Assembly: GCA_021018995.1 (NCBI GenBank)
Contig: CM037585.1
Span: forward strand, 121,108,331-121,172,330
Direction of reading: 5' to 3'
Length of the DNA: 64,000 bases
Origin: Chloranthus sessilifolius
Taxonomy: Eukaryota; Streptophyta; Magnoliopsida; Chloranthales; Chloranthaceae
In this document: positions 45,183 through 55,736 of the stretch, piece after piece
How the letters are laid out: every line of letters begins with the position of its first letter
How positions within the stretch are numbered: position 1 is the stretch's first letter
Notes under the pieces: model-generated
Seen by the model: the letters and a program-made list of their open reading frames with translations, nothing else
What the model was told of the DNA's origin: nothing
The model's database searches: none
Made by a program: the position numbers and the translations under genes

Positions 45183-46931
45183 TGATGAGTAGTGAAATAT
45201 GATAATATTTCACCCCTAAATACCTATATTTAGCCGTCCGATGAAGGCTATCTGATGAGAATTACTAGATTTGAAGTGTTTCAGGTAGATACAATCCAAA
45301 TGCAGAAAACAGCCTAAGAATTCTAAAAATAATGTCAAAACACTGCAACTTTGGGTCATCGAGAACTTGGTGCAACTTGGAGCTCCATTTGGACTATCAA
45401 GAAGTCCGAGTCACGAAATTTCCAAAACACAAAAGTTATAGAGTTTTCGGTCCGCTTTCCAACGCCATAAGAATCATATCAATCCGAGTTCGGAGTAGAA
45501 CGATATGACCGAAATACCGAAGCAGTGTCTGATACAAAAGTGGGCTGGAATTCACGAAAATCTGGGAGGGTCGATGCATCGACCCTTTTGCTCGATTAAT
45601 TGAGGCACAGAGAACAGTCTGACACGGAAGTGACTTTAAAGCAGATTTTTGGAGATTCTTTGGAGGGTCGATGCATCGACCCTATAGGGTCGATTAATCG
45701 ATCCTGACTTTTCGAGCTGGGACACTTCTGCAACTTGGATACTATTTAAAGCCAAATCAAACACTTCGAGAGTTTAGTTTTTAGGAGAGTATTTATTTTT
45801 TTTAGACTAGAAGTAGAGATAGAGAGTTTTTATTATTCCTTTTTGAGAGTTTTGTTCCTTTAATTTTTCAGTATTCCTTCCTTCAGTTGATTTCTACATT
45901 AATTTCGTTTCTGAAGATCATCGTACTTTTGGATCAAATAATTTTCTGTTGAAGTTTGAGGTATTTTTAATTCATTAAATTAATATTATTTTTCCTTCCT
46001 TATTTATTTATGTCATTTAATTACAGCATGTGTGGCTAAATTCATAGGGATGGGGATCTAATGATTCCCATCCAAGGGATATACTTCTAATAATATAAAT
46101 TTGGGATTAAAATATGAGATCTTATTTTATGGTTGTTATGTTATCACAAACGGATGAAATCTCCGCCACTAACTGGGATCGAGTGTGCCGAGTCATGCCC
46201 TGGATCTCAGATCTATGATGGTAATTTTATTCCAATAATTATTATATGGTCTTTTTGTTTTTATTGTGTGGATCTAATTACGATTATGATACGAGATCAA
46301 GTGTGTCGAGCTATGCCCTGGATCTTGAATCTGTAATGGTAAGTTTATCTTAATTACTCCCTAATCTGAAATCAAGTGTGCCGAGCCATGCCCTTGATTT
46401 CAGATCTATGGTGGTATTCTTGTTAGAATTTTTACCCACTTTGGGGATGATTTTTATTTGAACCTGAGATCAAGTGTGCCAAGGCATGCCCTTGATCCCA
46501 GATCTATATATGAAAATCATCTATGAAATTAAGTCCTGATTACAAGGATGCAAGATGGAACCTATCGAGGTTTTGACCATTTATCTTCCATAAAATATAT
46601 GTTTCAATGGTATATTTCATAGTTTAATCCTTAGATTTACATTATGGGAAGAACAGACCAAAGATGGGAGGATTCAGTACCTTCATCTTTATCTTTACTT
46701 TTGAATTATCAATTAAATTTTAGTTTGTAGTCAGTAATTGTCATCTCACAAAACTAGATCATAATATTGGTAGGGTACTGTTAAATCTTAGTGGATTTCT
46801 TGAATTACTGTCTTGTCTTTTTAGATCTTCAAAAATAGTCCTCGTGGGCACGATCTCGTACTCTGCACCCACTATATACAATCTGATTCGTGCGCTTGCG
46901 AGTAAAACATCATAATTAAAAATTCTCATCA
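45183..46931 (+). mobile_element. Athila-1 3' LTR
   Basis: 1749 bp, TGATGAGTAGTG to AATTCTCATCA; aligns throughout with the 5' LTR with scattered substitutions and small indels. Cassette 45413-45530, palindromes 45569-45713, TATA CTATTTAAA near 45742, hairpin repeats 46165-46510. Confidence 0.95.
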
Positions 46932-46936
46932 CTGAG

Positions 46937-47808
46937 TTTTCTTAATTTATTTTTTAAGTCTCTTCTTATTATTTTTAGCCTAGGTTTTTGAGTGATTAGA
47001 TCTTGTAACTAGGAATCAAAGCAGTGTAAGGTTTCAAATCTTTTTCAAAAAGATCCAAACATTTGATAATTGAAGAATGTGTCTGATGGCTTTGGATTCG
47101 TGTTGCATTGGGATCGAGGATGAGTGGTTAAACCCAACGATCAAGGTGGACGCAACCCCAAGATGAGTAATTAATTTATTTTCAATCTCATCATTTCTTG
47201 TCATAATTATTGAATTGTACGACTTCAGTTTGTGCATATTGTGTTATCTTCGAATACTCATTTATAGTCATCAATCTTGTAGATTGGCGATAATAAAAGA
47301 GTTATGCCACCTAGATCGATCTTGTAGACCGTTATAGAATGTCGTACGATTGATTTTTACTTATTGTGGTTATGTACTTGTGATATGTTATACCTATTGC
47401 ATAATTCATGTCGTGATTGAATGCGTTATAGTGTTAAGATAGTGTATGTCGAATCTCATAATCACATTCTTATCGAATCGTTTGGCTTGTAGTAAAATGA
47501 GGGTAAATAATTTGCCATTAAAATGTTTGGATTGTTGAAAGAAAAATTACAAATTTAGGGTTAGCGGAATCCTTAATTATCATTTACTATTTTCTTTGCA
47601 TGAGCTTTATTTAGATTTCATTAATTGTGTTTTGTGTAGTTGTTAACCTTCATCGTATAAAAATCTTCACCTTTGATACTTCCTTAGGTTTAACATACTC
47701 TTTTAGAATTAACCATATTATGCGCTTCATTGTGGGTTCGACACCCTTGAATTCACTCTGCTTCAATAGATTTTATGCGCTTGCAATGTTTCATTTCTAA
47801 AACCATCA
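46937..47808 (+). mobile_element. Solo LTR S3, right part
   Basis: Continuation of 30629-31072 after Athila-1. It has 'TGTGGGTTCGACACCCTTGA' near its end, as S4 and S5 have, and ends AACCATCA followed by the target duplication ATACC (47809-47813). Confidence 0.92.
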
Positions 47809-47813
47809 ATACC

Positions 47814-48320
47814 CAAAGAGTCGGTTTGTCTAAGTCGTCTTCTCATTCTTCCTCCTTCGATCTTGTTGGTGGTTGAGGATAAAATTTGAGGGAAAAGGCT
47901 AAAAAGATTTGGAGGAGAGGAGTTAAGAGGAAGAAAACTCTCGTATAATTTTGATTGTAGATAATAGAGAGCTCTTAAGATTTTATTTATAATGATAGTA
48001 AAGTTGTAGGTTAACCCTAATTAGTGCTTTTCGTAAAAGATTCAATAAAGTCGGATTTTTCTGTAAAAATGTTTCGTTCTAGCGCTTTGTGTAGATATCG
48101 AAGCAAATAGTGTGTCTCTTTCAAAATTACAGTTATACCCCTTAACTTATTTTATCTCTTAAAACGAGTGTATCTTTTTATATTCTTGTCCAAAATCGAC
48201 AAATTATATACTGTTGGATTTTTATCAAGGGTGAGTTCTAGTGTGGAGCGTTAACACCGTGTATAGTGTGGTACGCCATCTAACACTGTTAAAATAGTCA
48301 AAATGGGTCGGGTTGTTACA
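47814..48320. mobile_element. Right end of the outermost old LTR
   Basis: Continues from 30623 once S3 is removed and ends GGGTCGGGTTGTTACA at 48320. Host-like DNA follows. No coding. Confidence 0.55.
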
Positions 48321-49880
48321 GGTTGGAAGAGTTCACACAAAATGTAATTGGTTTCCATGATATGTAGTCTACCCGGCTCTTTGGGACAAATTCCCTAAAA
48401 ATAATGAACTACATAATTTTCCATTCCTCTTAGATACATTTTCTCAACCACGTAAAAGCTTTATGAGGAATGCTTGATCATGGACACTCAAATTGGTTAG
48501 TCGATAGCTATCACTCAAGGATAATTACTCAATCATATACCTTCCATTGCGATTGACAAATCGAATATCTCGATCATGGATCTTTAATGATGGCCACCGA
48601 ATCCTAGCAACTCAATGGTCGCTGTCTAACTGTCGTTGATTGTGGCCACTCAATCGTGACCTGATCATGGCTGCTTGATTGTGGGCGTGAAATTATTGAA
48701 GCTCAAACATGTACACTCAACAGTGGAAGTAAAAGCACGGCCTTTCAATCAAGAGTGTCCAATCACTGCAACTAAGGAAAAGCTTATCCATCATGGTTGT
48801 TCAATTCAAGCAGCTTAATTATGATAGTTTACCAACTCAGCCATAGATTATTTTCTCTGTATGCTAGAGCAGGGCCACTTGATTGTTGATTTAATATAAG
48901 GCCGGCGTGATTAAGGCCTCTCAAATATGACTGATCAATTATAACAAATCAACTTACACATGCTTCATGCTATCTTCTCACTCATGCCCAATTATTCTCT
49001 TGATCATGCCTTCTTGATTACGACTTTAGCTGTGTATGCTTGATCGTGGTTGTCCAATCATGGCTGCTGGATCATAACTTCTTGATCGTGAACTCTCAAT
49101 CACGGTTGCTAGGCCATAGCCACTTGTTATTGCTCAGCCATATCCACCCTTTCTTAAGTGCTCATTCATCACTATGAAATCACATGGTAGATGGTAACTT
49201 CTCAATCATGGCCACCCAATAATGACAATTACTCTTGTCCACTTGATCATTGTTGCTCTATTGGATACTTTCTATGGATTTTCTTTTTGATCACCTGGAA
49301 TAGTCTTTCCAGTTAACTTTTTGCCACAACTATTATGGAAAACTCTGCTTATGGAATTGTCAAGTGTGTCAATAAGTATTTTTTCTTTATTTTACTTTAT
49401 GCATATTATTTATTTAATTAATTCTTAGGCCATTGTTGTCGATTTCTGTCTGATCATCAATCTATGGATGATTGGGATTGTTAATCCAGTCATATTGCTC
49501 CCAACTTCTTCTATAGGTTCTACCAAAATGGTCCTATAAATTTGGTGTCTGAATATGAAGTCAAGTAGAGCAACAACTTCATTACGATTAGGTTGGCTGT
49601 CTCAACCATCTGCTATCTCATTAAGATTAGGTTGGCACATGCCATGCTTACTATAAATCAATAACCAACATGCAAAGCTACTACATGCCCAGCTAAGGCA
49701 TTGGATGTCGATCAATTTCGATTATAATTTAGAACCTCTGACCCTCTGTGCTAGAACATGTCAATCAAAATGTAGGTCAGTGCGTCTACCTGAAAATAAT
49801 GCAAGGACCTACCTACAAGGCTATGGTGCCTATTGGTGCTAAGTCAAACAAGTAGCAAGACCATGTGAACCCACATGAAC
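48321..49880. other. Host intergenic DNA upstream of SAUR-B
   Basis: No gene visible. It contains the second 'gatcatggccactcaat' array. At 49628-49690 it has a segment ('catgcttactata … aataaccaacatgcaaag') that recurs at 52174-52242. Confidence 0.6.
48440..49250. repeat. Degenerate 'TGATCATGGCCACTCAAT' array, copy 2
   Basis: More than twenty imperfect copies of the word seen at 6465-6765, spread over 800 bases. The spacing is irregular (about 20-45 bases). Confidence 0.75.
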
Positions 49881-49885
49881 AAACA

Positions 49886-49975
49886 GGACCCATATGGCCC
49901 CATGCATCGCTATCTTCACCACTATACGTGATGTGGGAGATGATTGGCCATATGATTTGCTCTCTATATATTGAA
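49886..49975 (+). promoter_or_regulatory. SAUR-B promoter region
   Basis: 'GGACCCATATGGCCCCATGC' (49888-49907) resembles the block upstream of SAUR-A. CATATG recurs at 49949-49954 and a TATA box CTATATATT lies at 49964-49972, about 115 bases before the ATG. The TGTCTC auxin response element of SAUR-A is not preserved here, so auxin control may differ. Confidence 0.65.
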
Positions 49976-50083
49976 GGAACCATGCCACTAAATCTTCATC
50001 CCCGTAGTCTCAAATCTTTCCCAGCTCTCCAATTTGAGATCTATTTGTATTACCAGTCGAAGTTCAAAGTTCAGTAATAGAGT

Positions 50084-50419
50084 ATGGGAATCCGTTTGCC
50101 AGGAATGGTTCAAGCCAAGCAAATTCTCCGACAGTCATTCAGCAGAAATCAGGCACGTACAACCCAAGATATCCCAAAAGGTCACTTTGCAATTTATGTT
50201 GGAGAGCAACATAAGAAGCGATTCGTTGTTCCCATATCCTACTTGAATCATCCATTATTTCAGACCTTGCTTAACAGGGTGGAAGAGGAGTTTGGCTTCC
50301 ATCATCAAATGGGAGGTCTCACAATTCCATGCAAAGAACAAGCATTCCTAAATTTAACTTCATGTTTGAATGGTTCTTCAGGAGAGGAAGAAAAACAATG
50401 CCTTTTGCCCTTTCGGTGA
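50084..50419 (+). CDS. SAUR family auxin-responsive protein (SAUR-B)
   Basis: This intact 111-residue SAUR starts [15 protein letters not shown], has no intron, and contains the conserved '[13 protein letters not shown]', '[27 protein letters not shown]' (in two parts: core and helix) and 'GGLTIPC' segments. After 'NLTSCL', where SAUR-A ends two or three residues later, it has a longer tail ending '[11 protein letters not shown]', probably from loss of the ancestral stop. SAUR proteins act downstream of auxin in cell expansion. Its paralogue SAUR-A lies 41 kb to the left on the other strand; duplicated flanks indicate a former compact SAUR cluster. The open frame and near-identity of core motifs argue that it is functional. 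Confidence 0.93.
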   Translation: MGIRLPGMVQAKQILRQSFSRNQARTTQDIPKGHFAIYVGEQHKKRFVVPISYLNHPLFQTLLNRVEEEFGFHHQMGGLTIPCKEQAFLNLTSCLNGSSGEEEKQCLLPFR

Positions 50420-50485
50420 ACCTGGTGTTCGTCCCATGGTGCTCCATCGTTGAGACTTGAGAGTGCACATTTTTTGTAGATACAT

Positions 50486-50506
50486 GGGGGAGCGTAGTCT
50501 CCCCCC
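50486..50506 (+). promoter_or_regulatory. GC-rich hairpin in the presumed 3' UTR of SAUR-B
   Basis: GGGGGAG and CTCCCCC pair perfectly around a 6-base loop, 67 bases after the stop. It corresponds to the SAUR-A hairpin at 8164-8184. Confidence 0.5.
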
Positions 50507-52242
50507 AAATCAACATCATTTAATATATATTTTTGTTTTATTTCTCTTAGATTTGGTGTCATTTCTTTGTGTGATGGCGCAAATTTTCCTGTCATTCCCT
50601 TGCACTGTTATTTCTTTCGAAAAATTTCAATCGGTTTTATTGGGGGATGCCACCTAATCATTTGTCTCAGTGAGGGATTTGTTCTTGCAAGTTGGTAAAA
50701 AAATCCTATTATAATCTTGTGTATCTTTACTTTCTATTGAAGGTTCTGGCTTCTGGAACAGAGACTGCAAGATATGATACAGAACCGCAATGTGGTTTTA
50801 ATCGTTTTCCATGTTTACATTGGCCCCGGCCTGCTTTAAACTGGTCCACCTGATGACAAGATGACCCTTGAGGTTGGTACTTTAGGGATTGACATAAGTG
50901 GCTTCGATCATATTTTTTTAATCGAATTGGATACCAAATTGGTGCCTGTTTAGATTACTTCACTTAAAATCCATTTGTTTCCAGTAAAAAACCAGACTGT
51001 TTTCTAACTGCTGGCGATTTTGCCTGGAAAATATTCCACTTATGAGGCAAGGGCCTCGTAAACCTTAAAAATTACCAGCAAAAGGAACAGTGCTTTACAC
51101 GGGAACATCACTTCGCATTTTTTTAGACCGGTGGCACAAAAATGACTAGAATACTTGTAATATCATCCCTTTACGGTGTAACGAACTTGTCCTAGTGTTT
51201 TAGGCAGACAAGAGTGAACTTCTGATGCAGCACTAAACTGCAACCTTCCACTAGAACTGTTGATGTTTAAGAAGAAATATCAGAAGTCTAATGGGCATCC
51301 ACCTCTCTTGTTGATTCACACGAATACCAAGAGAAACGGGAAAACAAATATCTCGAAGACCTCGAAATTTCAATATATTCAATAATGATTTTCGTTTCGT
51401 TTACATCCATTAAATAGAAAAGAAAGCAAATTTTACTAAAAATAGCAAAAACGAGATAAGCATATAGACGGAAAGATATTGTTGTTAGAATCAATCCAGA
51501 ATCCAAACGGATTGATTCTGAGTTGTAAATCTCCGGGAATTGCGAAAGAGATTATTTCCTAAAATAGCAAAATTACTATTTTTGGGCCTTAAACGAAAGA
51601 ATTTTTCTAAAAAATGCGGACCTCATAGCAAAGCAGTGACTATTGACCGTTTGGGCATTTCCGTTCAAAATGGGGCTTCATGAGATTTTCTGACGATTGG
51701 TCCATGATTTCTATTAGTGCATGACCCAAATTTGTAACAAGTGGACAAAATTTTAGCGAGTGGACCTACGCCGATCCAAGGCCTCCATGTAATCATCCGC
51801 GGTAATTTGTACTGCATCAAGTTCTGATTGACAAATTTTAGGATAGAGGATTCCACCAACAGAAATTGATGAAAACTCAGATTGGATGTGGTTTTCTCCT
51901 ATCTCAATTTTGAAACGTACACTTTACTAGCTGGTGGTTACCAACGAACATTGATGAAGTGCATTGATGAAGTGGGGCATGTATTTGCAATCTGAGTTGG
52001 TAGTTGGGAGCATTGCATGTGCCATCCTATCTACTTTCTATCATTGCATAGCCATTTGAAAATTAAGTGGTTGTAAATGCAGATAATTCATTCCAACCCG
52101 AAGCACCAGGTTGCACTAAAAAGAATTCAGTTGAGTAAAAGGACTAGGAAAGTCGATCCCAATTAAACATAAATAGGTTGGAACATGTCATGCTTACTAT
52201 AAGTTAATAACCAACATGCAAAGGTAATACTTGCCCGGCTAA
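50507..52242. other. Host intergenic DNA right of SAUR-B
   Basis: No gene visible. 50870-50990 resembles 7720-7800, and 51835-52145 resembles 8930-9240. From about 52165 a copy of 49620-49690 begins: this is the start of a third SAUR-cluster unit, cut off at about 52242 by Gypsy-2. Confidence 0.65.
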
Positions 52243-52433
52243 TATAATAACCCCAATTTTTGCTACCGTATAAATCAAACAATTTTCGTAAATCGAGTAG
52301 GTCCTGTGCGATGGTGTATGCATATGTGCATAAATTCCCTTGTGAACCACATACACACACCATCGCACACCGGACCTACTCGATTTATAAAAGTTGCTTG
52401 ACTTACACGGTAACGAAAATTGAAATTATTACA
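52243..52433 (-). mobile_element. Gypsy-2 LTR remnant: 191 bp, almost entirely a hairpin
   Basis: Left edge TATAATAACCCC (a likely mutated TGTAATAACCCC) and right edge AAATTATTACA match the two ends of chromovirus LTRs; the polypurine tract follows. Bases 52245-52322 and 52354-52431 are inverted copies of each other (about 78-base arms with a few mismatches), around a loop of roughly 30 bases. A typical LTR here is over 2 kb, so the middle was lost or this is a foldback element that replaced the LTR. Confidence 0.7.
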
Positions 52434-52470
52434 TTCACCCTACCTTACAAAATTTTCGTCATCGAAAATT
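52434..52470 (-). other. Gypsy-2 polypurine tract and hairpin
   Basis: Minus strand TAAGGTAGGGTGAA adjoins the LTR. AATTTTCG (52451-52458) and CGAAAATT (52463-52470) repeat the hairpin seen next to the Gypsy-1 tract. Confidence 0.85.
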
Positions 52471-53260
52471 GTCGTAAGTTAAAATATAGAGGCGTGGAAG
52501 ACATATGCATCCTGTATAAAGAACATACAATCATCCACAATCATAACCATTTTGCACAATATAGGCATCAATATTTAGACACTCCCCAACCACTATTTAT
52601 AACATACTTAATTGCCATTGATGTATATTCCACCGCCAATTAAGAAGCATACCCATTCATCACAATTAATTCATATGGAGTAAAAACAAACATCGATAGC
52701 CTATAATATTCATTCACAAAGCCATATGATTCTACCTATGCTACACACTAAATTAATTCATTCATAAGTAATCTATTTACTAGAAATATACGATTTACCA
52801 AAAGCAATTCATTTACTAAAACAAACCATCCATTGCATTTATCAACCCATGGATAAGATCCTATTATTTACCAGTTATCATAACTAATCCAGTCATAAAC
52901 AATGCACCTTTGTAAAGATAATCGAGGCACTAAATAATCTATTCACTAATATAGAGTATTCACCATAATTATATCATTCAAGTCCAAAAACAATCATTAG
53001 TAACTCAGAAATTTAATTCAACATAAAGAGCCTAACAAACCATGCCGAATATTGTAAGTTAATTTCATCAAAATGAAGAAAAATGTGATAGCCATGCCAC
53101 CATAGTTCTACCATTTACTTTTTATTTTCATCAAAATAATATAAGTGACAACCATGTCACCGTTGTTTAGTTGTGAACTTTCAAAATGACATAAAATTTA
53201 CACTTCTGCTTTCAAAATTGAGAACAACTCCCCAAAATAAAATCTCCTCGGCTGCAAGCT
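52471..53260 (-). other. Non-coding 3' region of Gypsy-2
   Basis: AT-rich, with no open frame of note. I see nothing beyond short words such as 'attcattcacaaa'. Confidence 0.6.
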
Positions 53261-54496
53261 CTAATCATCATCACCCTCGGCGTACTCGGAACCAGACGCC
53301 TCGTCTCCATCATCACCATCATCCTCATCCTCGTCAGCCTCCTCCTCGTCGAACTCTGCACTAGTAGCCGCCCCGGAACTAGAAGAGCCAAAAATAGGTC
53401 TGTGGGTAGGCGTGACGCATGAGGTCAATGTTGACCGCCTCTTGGAATCGTTGATGGAGGCGCATCTCAATCTGGCGCAGGCTAATGTCACGGGTTTGTT
53501 GGAGCACCTCGCGCATCATAGCTTCCATGGTGTCAGGCGTCGGCTGGGAAGAAGACAACAATGCAGGCTGAGCACTCGTGGAAGGTACCGGTCCCGACTA
53601 TGAGGTGGAGGACTGGGTGGCTCTCTTCTTCTTAACACTATTCCGCAAGCTGCGGTTCAAGTCACCGATTCGGTATTGTTCAACATTGTCTATGTGTGAG
53701 GGTTCATGGGCTTGGATTTCGAAGCCGTCGATCCCATCCCGAAGCTCAAATAGTTTGAAAATTAAACGGGCATAGGGCAGTTTGTTCACAGGTTTGGGAA
53801 CAGCGCCCTATTTGTTTCTCTCCAAGGCGTGTAAGAGGTCTTTTCTCACAAGGATAGGGGCGTTAAACCACCTATCGTGAAATACGGCATGGATAGCATT
53901 TAGGAATGGGATCTGCCTCTCTTGGTCAAGGCTCAACGGAAATAGATTTTTTCGAAAAATGATATCTAGGGGCCACATGCGCGGGGGTAGCTAGGCCCTA
54001 GTAATGGACTGGCCTGTAGTTGTGACCCCACCCGTCATTTCGGCTGTGATCTCAAGAAAACCCATTCATTAGGGAACGGTGGTTTGGAAACTCCGTCCTT
54101 GATGTAGGTCAGTGGGCACTCCATTGCGTGGCCGATGTCCTTTACGTCAAAAATGAAGTTTTTTCCATCGATCTCTCATTTTAACTTAGTTTCGGTCACA
54201 TTGGTCGAGAGGGTTTGGTAGAAAAGTCTAACCAAACGAGGGTAGTAGTGCTTACAAAATGACGCTAATAATGGTTTCAATTCATTGACGTTAAAATAGT
54301 CGGAGGTCCATTGTGTTGTCGATGGATCCTCTAAAAAGCTCTTGTGTATCTCCCATTCCGGTGTTAAGATTTTATCCGGCCACCACTGTGCAGGTTGAGT
54401 CAAAAGGGTGGGCAGGGGCGCCGCCTGTTTACGAGAAAGTGGCGGCTTGACTGCCAATTTCTTCCTTTGCCTAGGGTTTGGGTCGGATGAACTCAT
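53261..54496 (-). pseudogene. Gypsy-2 extra ORF, VRLFYQ family
   Basis: It starts MSSSDPNPRQRKKLAVK at 54496 (basic N terminus), then 'STTQWTSDYFNVNELKPL' and the family core 'HYYPRLVRLFYQTL', as in Gypsy-1. A stop at 54176 is followed by 'EIDGKNFIFDVKDIGHAM', matching the next conserved segment. Further pieces in shifted frames run to 53261, ending in a Glu/Asp-rich tail ('DEEEADEDEDDGDDGDE'). The basic start and acidic end suggest a nuclear chromatin-type protein, but the function is unknown. Broken by at least one stop and frameshifts. Confidence 0.7.
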
Positions 54497-54652
54497 CCTA
54501 GGGTTCTAAATTACAAAATTGAGGAAAATAAAGGTAGATTTAGGTGAAAAATTACCTTTATGCGCGAAAAATCCATTGAAAACTATCAAAAGAGCTCCCC
54601 AATCGAACGGATTTGAAGGTTTTCCCCAAGACTCCTGAAACCCTAGCTTTGA

Positions 54653-54810
54653 CACCCTTATATAGTCTGTTCCTCGTGCGAGCGAGGAAAAGTGGCTCAC
54701 GCAAGCGAGCAGCAGGTTCCCAAAAAGCATGAAAAGGCTTTTGTCTTTTCTCTCTTTGTCGTGTCTGTGGAGCTCGCTCGAGTGAGCCTTAAATTCTTGC
54801 GCGAGCGAGG
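54653..54810 (-). promoter_or_regulatory. CTCG-palindrome array and TATA box before the Gypsy-2 extra ORF
   Basis: GCTCGCTCGAGTGAGC (54772-54787), GCGCGAGCGAGG (54799-54810), GCTCACGCAAGCGAGC (54695-54710) and CCTCGTGCGAGCGAGG (54672-54687) are all near-palindromes. Only seven bases further in the sense direction is CTATATAAGGGTG (54653-54665), 157 bases before the ATG at 54496. Confidence 0.6.
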
Positions 54811-55064
54811 TACAGACACCACTTATAACTCAGTTTTGCTTCATTTGTTGGTTTCTTCCATTTTCACTTTGAGTATTCACTTTTCATATGTTACTACAGG
54901 TCATGTGGACACATTTCTACTGATTTACGTAAGCAATCGACCATGTATAATAAAATGTACTTATAGATTTACATACATATTCAAACTTGCATCGATTTTA
55001 TTCAACAAGACAACATAGTTCACTTGATTCATACCTTCATTATCTTTGGAATACGTGAGCTATC
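54811..55064 (-). other. Spacer between Gypsy-2 chromodomain and its extra-ORF promoter
   Basis: AT-rich, no coding on the element's strand. Confidence 0.55.
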
Positions 55065-55736
55065 TTACATAAACAATTTCGGATAGGCTTGTCGTACATC
55101 GGATTCACGCTCCCATGTTGCTTCTTCTTGCGAATGATTCCGCCACTTGACAAGTACTAAGGGAATTTTCTTCGTGCGTAGTACGTGTTCTCTCTGATCA
55201 AGAGTTTGCATTGGATCTTCTCAAATGGTCAAATCCTCTTGGATTTCTATCGGTCGATAATCCAACACGTGTGTTGGATCCTTGACGTATCGTCGCAACA
55301 TCGAGACATGAAATACGCCATGCATATCAGAGAGGTTTGGTGGTAGTGCAAGTCTGTAGGCAACCTCTCCAACACGTCCTAATATCTCGAATGGTCCAAC
55401 ATACAGTGGGCTCAACTTGCCCCGCTTGCCAAAGAGCATTACCCCTTTGTTGGTGAAATCTTCACAAACACCTTGTCTCCTTTCTGCAAGGTTAGTCCGT
55501 ATGAACATTAAGGATTTGTATTTATATAGGTACATGCAATTCATTGGAATTATGATTGATTGTACCTGAAAGTCGATGCTCGTTCGCTTTAGGTCCGCAT
55601 AGCTCTTCTGCCTACTTTGAGCGGCTCTTATCCGTTCTCTAATCAAGCGCACTTTCTCGGTATTACTTTCTAAAATTTTAAGCCCTAACACAAATTTATC
55701 TCCTGTCTCTTCCCAATTAATTGGGGATCGACATCC
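55065..55736 (-). pseudogene. Gypsy-2 integrase tail and chromodomain
   Basis: Contains '[14 protein letters not shown]', then an intron-like block (55484-55565), then 'LSPLYVGPFEILGRVGEVAYRLALP', 'MHGVFHVSMLRRYVKDPTHVLDYRP' and a chromodomain ('VLVKWRNHSQEEATWERE') ending at a TAA (55065-55067). A TGA at 55221 separates the chromodomain; Arg is expected there. A one-base deletion in a G run near 55440 restores the frame by coincidence when the intron-like block is retained. Confidence 0.85.
55484..55565 (-). other. 82-nt intron-like insertion in Gypsy-2 integrase
   Basis: On the minus strand it reads TTTCAG|GTACAATCA ... GGACTAACCTTGCAG|AAAGGAG. GT-AG ends, a CTAAC branch-point-like word 10 bases before the acceptor and high AT content all fit a plant spliceosomal intron. 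Gypsy-1 has no insertion here: its 'DFQ' is followed directly by '[10 protein letters not shown]', matching 'KGDKVFVKIS' after the block in Gypsy-2. Confidence 0.75.

Larger units (their letters stand above)
31073..46931 (+). mobile_element. Athila-1: full-length Athila-like retrotransposon
   Basis: Complete 15.9-kb element with perfect CTGAG duplications (31068-31072 and 46932-46936). The order is 5' LTR, tRNA-Asp-type primer site, palindrome array, gag, protease, RT, RNase H, integrase, a promoter-like array, extra ORF 1, a second array, extra ORF 2, a long untranslated stretch, polypurine tract and 3' LTR. RT and gag sequences and the primer site place it in the Athila lineage of Ty3/gypsy. 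Solo LTR S4 interrupts pol. Confidence 0.95.

Noticed and set aside
53173..53364. His-rich frame on the plus strand
   Set aside because: It is the opposite strand of the acidic tail of the Gypsy-2 extra ORF.
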